Below are positions 60,978 through 64,000 of a DNA stretch of 64,000 bases, piece by piece. The notes under the pieces were generated by a model. That model was not told the DNA's origin. It saw nothing but the letters and a program-made list of their open reading frames with translations, and ran no database searches. A program made the translations under genes and the position numbers. The stretch comes from Hermodice carunculata (lineage: Eukaryota; Annelida; Polychaeta; Eunicida; Amphinomidae). The DNA lies in contig OZ026622.1 of NCBI GenBank assembly GCA_964020975.1, positions 56,334,511 through 56,398,510 on the forward strand. The letters are read 5' to 3'. Position 1 is the first letter of the stretch, and each line of letters begins with the position of its first letter.

Positions 60978-63146
60978 TCACACCTCATCAGACTCATCAG
61001 GTGTTTGAAGCTTTTTCCTCAAGGCAACCACAGCATCATGGATGCTTAAATAAATATTTTCTTCCCCAATTTCATCGATAAATCCTGAATTGTGCATCAT
61101 ACCCATCACTCCTTTTGTACAATTTGCCAAAACAAACTCAACCCTGGCAGATCTGTACTCTTGTAAAATCTGCCGAAGCACACTAATACCCACTGTGTCC
61201 AAAGAGGACACACATGAAAAGTCCACTACTACAACAGCGACCGTGTCTACAGTTTTTGGTCCATCACTTTGACTCTTATCTGTCATTGGTGTAGACATGT
61301 CATCCCCATCCCCCACCTTCTCTGGATTATCCAAAGCTTTTTTTGAAAATTTAAACTCCTTATCAAATTGATTGATAGCTTTTGCCCCAGGCTGTGAAGG
61401 ATTTATCGTATTGTTATAGAGCCTTTCCTTGAAAACATCTGCATTTACATAAATGATCGGGGCTTCAAAGCGAAAAACTTGGACCCTATTACCACGCATA
61501 TCTGTAACACTGGCCTGACTCTCCTCTGTATACAAGTTTGTGTTTTGCAGGTTGACAAGATTGTAACTTAGTGGCAGCTGTGTTCTTGCCACTACAGTCA
61601 GCAGTGAGAATCCGATTCCTATGAATAATCCTAGGTCCATGTCCAACAGTGTAACTGACAGCCATGTCACCACCCATATGGCAAAATCATACTTGTCTGT
61701 TTGCCACAGTTTCTTCAGATCTTGCAGCTGCATCACAAGGGGAAGAACAGCCACTGTAATAATAGAACCTAGAACACTGGTTGGTAATGGTTGAAAAACT
61801 GGACCCACTGCTAAAATAACTAGCAAGAGTAATACAGTGACAACCACATTGGCCATCTGAGTCGTTCCACCCACAGCAGCATGCAGCATTGACCTAGGTG
61901 GCGCCACTGATCCAGCGAAGCACAGAAAAAAAGAACTGAGCGTGTGAGTAATTCCATATGCAAAAAGTTCTTGGTTGTTGTCTATCTTGTAGTTGTATTT
62001 CTTCGCCATTAGTTTTGCCATTGATATAGATATTGCAAAGCTTATGATGGCCGCTATGAAAGCATCCATCACATAACTTGGTTTCAATTCCTGAAGTGGT
62101 GGTACTTGAGGTGGTGGAAATCCGCGAGGAATTGGACCTACAGTTTTCACATCAAAGCGCTCATCTAGCTTGGCCAAGAAGGAGATCAGAGTTGTCAGTA
62201 CAACTACGATGATTTCAATGGGAACTGGCACCCTCAGTTTGGATTTGAAACGCTCATTGATGCATTTTTTGACGAGAATCAGTGTCACCAAGCAAATTAT
62301 TGAAATCACTAAATCAGCAATATTTACCTTGGTTATATTTCTAATCACTTTTACACAAAAGAATGGTAGCTTCAAAGCTCCAGTGCAGCTTTTCAATGTT
62401 TTCATTCCCAGGAGAAACTTCAGTTGGCTAAAAATGATGTGAATGGCTGCACCTGTGGTAAACCCTCCGACAAACGGATGAGAAAAGTAACGAGTTATCC
62501 CTCCCAGGCTCAGGAAGCTCATGCCCATTTGCAGGATTCCTGCAGTAAGTGTGACTGAGGTGGCCACACCAACTTTGATCATGTTGATGGCATTAACTCT
62601 GTCACTCAAGTCCTGTGCTCCATCAGTAGCGTTGACACTCGACACAGTGGTGTTGACAGTTCCATGTGCAATGTATCCAGTATCAGTGATTCCTCTGGCC
62701 TCCAAGTCTCTCTCAACAACGGCACCAACTACAAGACTAATCAGTGCCATTGTGCCAAAACTATTGTGCCGCGAAGTGGCAAAGAAAAGATAAATTAATA
62801 CTTGGAAGAAAGATGAATACAGTCCATAGACAGGTGGCACATTGGTCAACAGTGCAAATCCCATACCTTGAGCCACATGTAGTATCCCGACAGACACTCC
62901 CGATATAATATCACCAACTGTGTTCTCTCGCCATTTGTACGTCCTCACTGTGTTTATAAATGGCACTCTTTCTTCTAGGAAAGATGCACAACATTTCTTG
63001 GATACTTGAAAACTTGGTCGCATCTCTTTGATTTTTTGCCGCCATGTTTTGGCAGGTGTTTTCACAGCAGCTCCCTCCAGAGTGGCTTGGGTGTATATGG
63101 GCCTATCCATGTGTATTGCTGCTTCATCCATATCGCTTCCTTGCAT
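60978..63146 (-). CDS. SLC26-family anion exchanger, intronless, complete
   Basis: A single 722-codon frame with an in-frame TGA 9-7 bases before the ATG, so the start cannot extend upstream. SLC26 proteins are plasma-membrane exchangers or channels for chloride, bicarbonate, sulfate, oxalate or iodide. Visible parts: cytosolic N-terminus (1-70); 7+7 inverted-repeat membrane domain (about 75-525) with the signature VPPVYGLYSSFF (103-114) and GGFTTGAAIHI (227-237); an extracellular loop with N-glycosylation sites at N165 and N172; a C-terminal STAS domain (about 552-715) with DFSCVSSLDTVGISVL (642-657) and an acidic, Ser/Thr-rich insert (about 605-632). In transmembrane segment 10 the usual SxSRSLVQExTGG reads GSVAPPRSMLHAAVGG: the anion-site arginine (R418) is kept, but the serines before it are replaced by two prolines and the glutamate by alanine. 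It is nearest in style to the A5/A6 branch, subfamily not assigned. The lack of introns suggests a retrocopy lineage, though the frame is intact. Confidence 0.96.
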   Translation of the reverse strand: MQGSDMDEAAIHMDRPIYTQATLEGAAVKTPAKTWRQKIKEMRPSFQVSKKCCASFLEERVPFINTVRTYKWRENTVGDIISGVSVGILHVAQGMGFALLTNVPPVYGLYSSFFQVLIYLFFATSRHNSFGTMALISLVVGAVVERDLEARGITDTGYIAHGTVNTTVSSVNATDGAQDLSDRVNAINMIKVGVATSVTLTAGILQMGMSFLSLGGITRYFSHPFVGGFTTGAAIHIIFSQLKFLLGMKTLKSCTGALKLPFFCVKVIRNITKVNIADLVISIICLVTLILVKKCINERFKSKLRVPVPIEIIVVVLTTLISFLAKLDERFDVKTVGPIPRGFPPPQVPPLQELKPSYVMDAFIAAIISFAISISMAKLMAKKYNYKIDNNQELFAYGITHTLSSFFLCFAGSVAPPRSMLHAAVGGTTQMANVVVTVLLLLVILAVGPVFQPLPTSVLGSIITVAVLPLVMQLQDLKKLWQTDKYDFAIWVVTWLSVTLLDMDLGLFIGIGFSLLTVVARTQLPLSYNLVNLQNTNLYTEESQASVTDMRGNRVQVFRFEAPIIYVNADVFKERLYNNTINPSQPGAKAINQFDKEFKFSKKALDNPEKVGDGDDMSTPMTDKSQSDGPKTVDTVAVVVVDFSCVSSLDTVGISVLRQILQEYRSARVEFVLANCTKGVMGMMHNSGFIDEIGEENIYLSIHDAVVALRKKLQTPDESDEV

Positions 63147-63900
63147 TGTCAGTCACCCTCACAAACACAGTTAACTTTGCAAATAGCTGCCAACAGTTGA
63201 GAACAAATGGTGTGCCCTGCCGTCCAGCCCCCACTTGCAACCTCCTATGCTGCACACCATGTCTGTTCCTTATGCTTTAACTGACAGCACACACACGTGG
63301 CCAGTCAGCTGGTCGCTGCTTGGGAGTATCACATGAACAGTGTTACCAGTGTTTCCATTACCTGGTCTGTACTCTATGGTGGAGCCTCTAATGATGATGG
63401 CTGAGTAGACCTTGCAGGAAATCACTAATTCGCCAGGGAGTGCACTAAGACACTATGTTTTAGCAAAACTGCCTATTAGTGAAGTGTGTTAAAAAGGCGG
63501 GAACTCTGTATATGATATGGCCCAGTGGACTATGAGCCTTTTGAGCGTTGCCACTTTAACAACTGAGACATGTGAAAGTTTATGTTGGCTTAACATATTT
63601 ATACACCTGTGTCTTCAAGTAGACCAGGTTTTTGCCTCTGTTAACATCACATGTAATTTGTCATACAATTGGATAATGTCAAACTTCAAAGACTTTGCAA
63701 ATAAAGGGTCTCTTTAACATGTTTTGTGGTTGGACAATCACTAAAGCAGAACAGAATTCCAACATACTATAGCCATTAGCCTTCATTTAAGAATTGGGCC
63801 TACAAGTAAACACCATTTCTGTAACTACAATGAATTTCTCCTTTCTGAGTTAGAGTCCACATAAATCAACTGGTCCAAAATACATAGCAATAGGCTTGAA
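63147..63900. other. SLC26 5' flank
   Basis: About 750 bp upstream of the SLC26 start codon, presumably its promoter and 5' UTR. No TATA box could be placed with confidence, and no SH3-coding exon of NCKIPSD was seen here. Confidence 0.4.
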
Positions 63901-63901
63901 A

Positions 63902-64000
63902 CGAGAGGTCCATGGGCTTAATGTTCTGCTGGCACCATGGCTATATTGCACCTGTTCATTTCAAAGTTGCGAGTGCTCAAGTGGCTTCTGAACATATAAA
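63902..64000 (+). mobile_element. Family B element head, cut by window end
   Basis: CGAGAGGTCCATGGGCTTAA then TGTTCTGCTGGCACC, one base off the CAAGAGG head. The interior is unlike the other B copies after about 40 bp. Confidence 0.55.

Noticed and set aside
61090-62793. Plus-strand frames opposite the SLC26 gene
   Set aside because: Shadows of the conserved minus-strand coding sequence.

Overview
The window looks like a piece of an invertebrate bilaterian (metazoan) genome. It is AT-rich, most of it is intron or intergenic DNA full of small transposable elements and satellites, and its genes are animal genes with GT-AG introns. LINE, Penelope-like and DIRS-like fragments, TTAA-type and pogo-like MITEs, and repeats starting CAAGAGG with many TCAAGGTCA words suggest a lancelet, hemichordate/echinoderm or lophotrochozoan. 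I cannot decide the phylum from sequence alone.

Two protein genes can be supported, both on the minus strand. (1) An orthologue of NCKIPSD (SPIN90/WISH/DIP, the SH3 adaptor that binds Nck and Arp2/3) has nine internal coding exons at 45343-45452, 11852-11985, 8773-9236, 7351-7512, 6096-6182, 4440-4578, 2151-2231, 1136-1357 and 180-352. All splice phases agree and the exons join into 524 codons. The first exon (SH3 domain) and the last exon (C-terminus) were not found; the last must lie left of base 1. One intron (11986-45342) is about 33.4 kb and is a transposon graveyard. (2) A complete intronless SLC26-type anion exchanger of 722 aa lies at 60978-63146. Its 3' flank is a 36-bp minisatellite with four perfect Pumilio-type UGUACAUA words before an AATAAA signal. 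If the missing SH3 exon of NCKIPSD lies beyond 64 kb, the SLC26 gene is nested inside NCKIPSD on the same strand.

Layout: 0-12 kb, NCKIPSD exons with MITEs between them; 12-17 kb, minisatellites and palindromic satellites; 17.4-22.5 kb, a three-level transposon nest (a CAAGAGG-type element containing a DIRS-like fossil containing LINE and Penelope-like pieces); 22.5-29 kb, long CAAGAGG-type elements; 29-37 kb, mostly unassigned with a (GA)n tract, a perfect palindrome and a promoter-like GC island; 37-38 kb, a 721-bp inverted-repeat element inside a 32-bp minisatellite; 38-45 kb, LINE remnants; 45.3 kb, the upstream NCKIPSD exon; 46-60 kb, further modular repeats and long GTAT/GAAA tracts; 61-63 kb, the SLC26 gene.

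The most interesting structural signal is a set of three repeat families (A, B, C) that share one architecture: a hairpin at the head followed by a short word, and a terminal hairpin at the tail built from that same word. The word differs between families, and between copies within family C, but head and tail change together.
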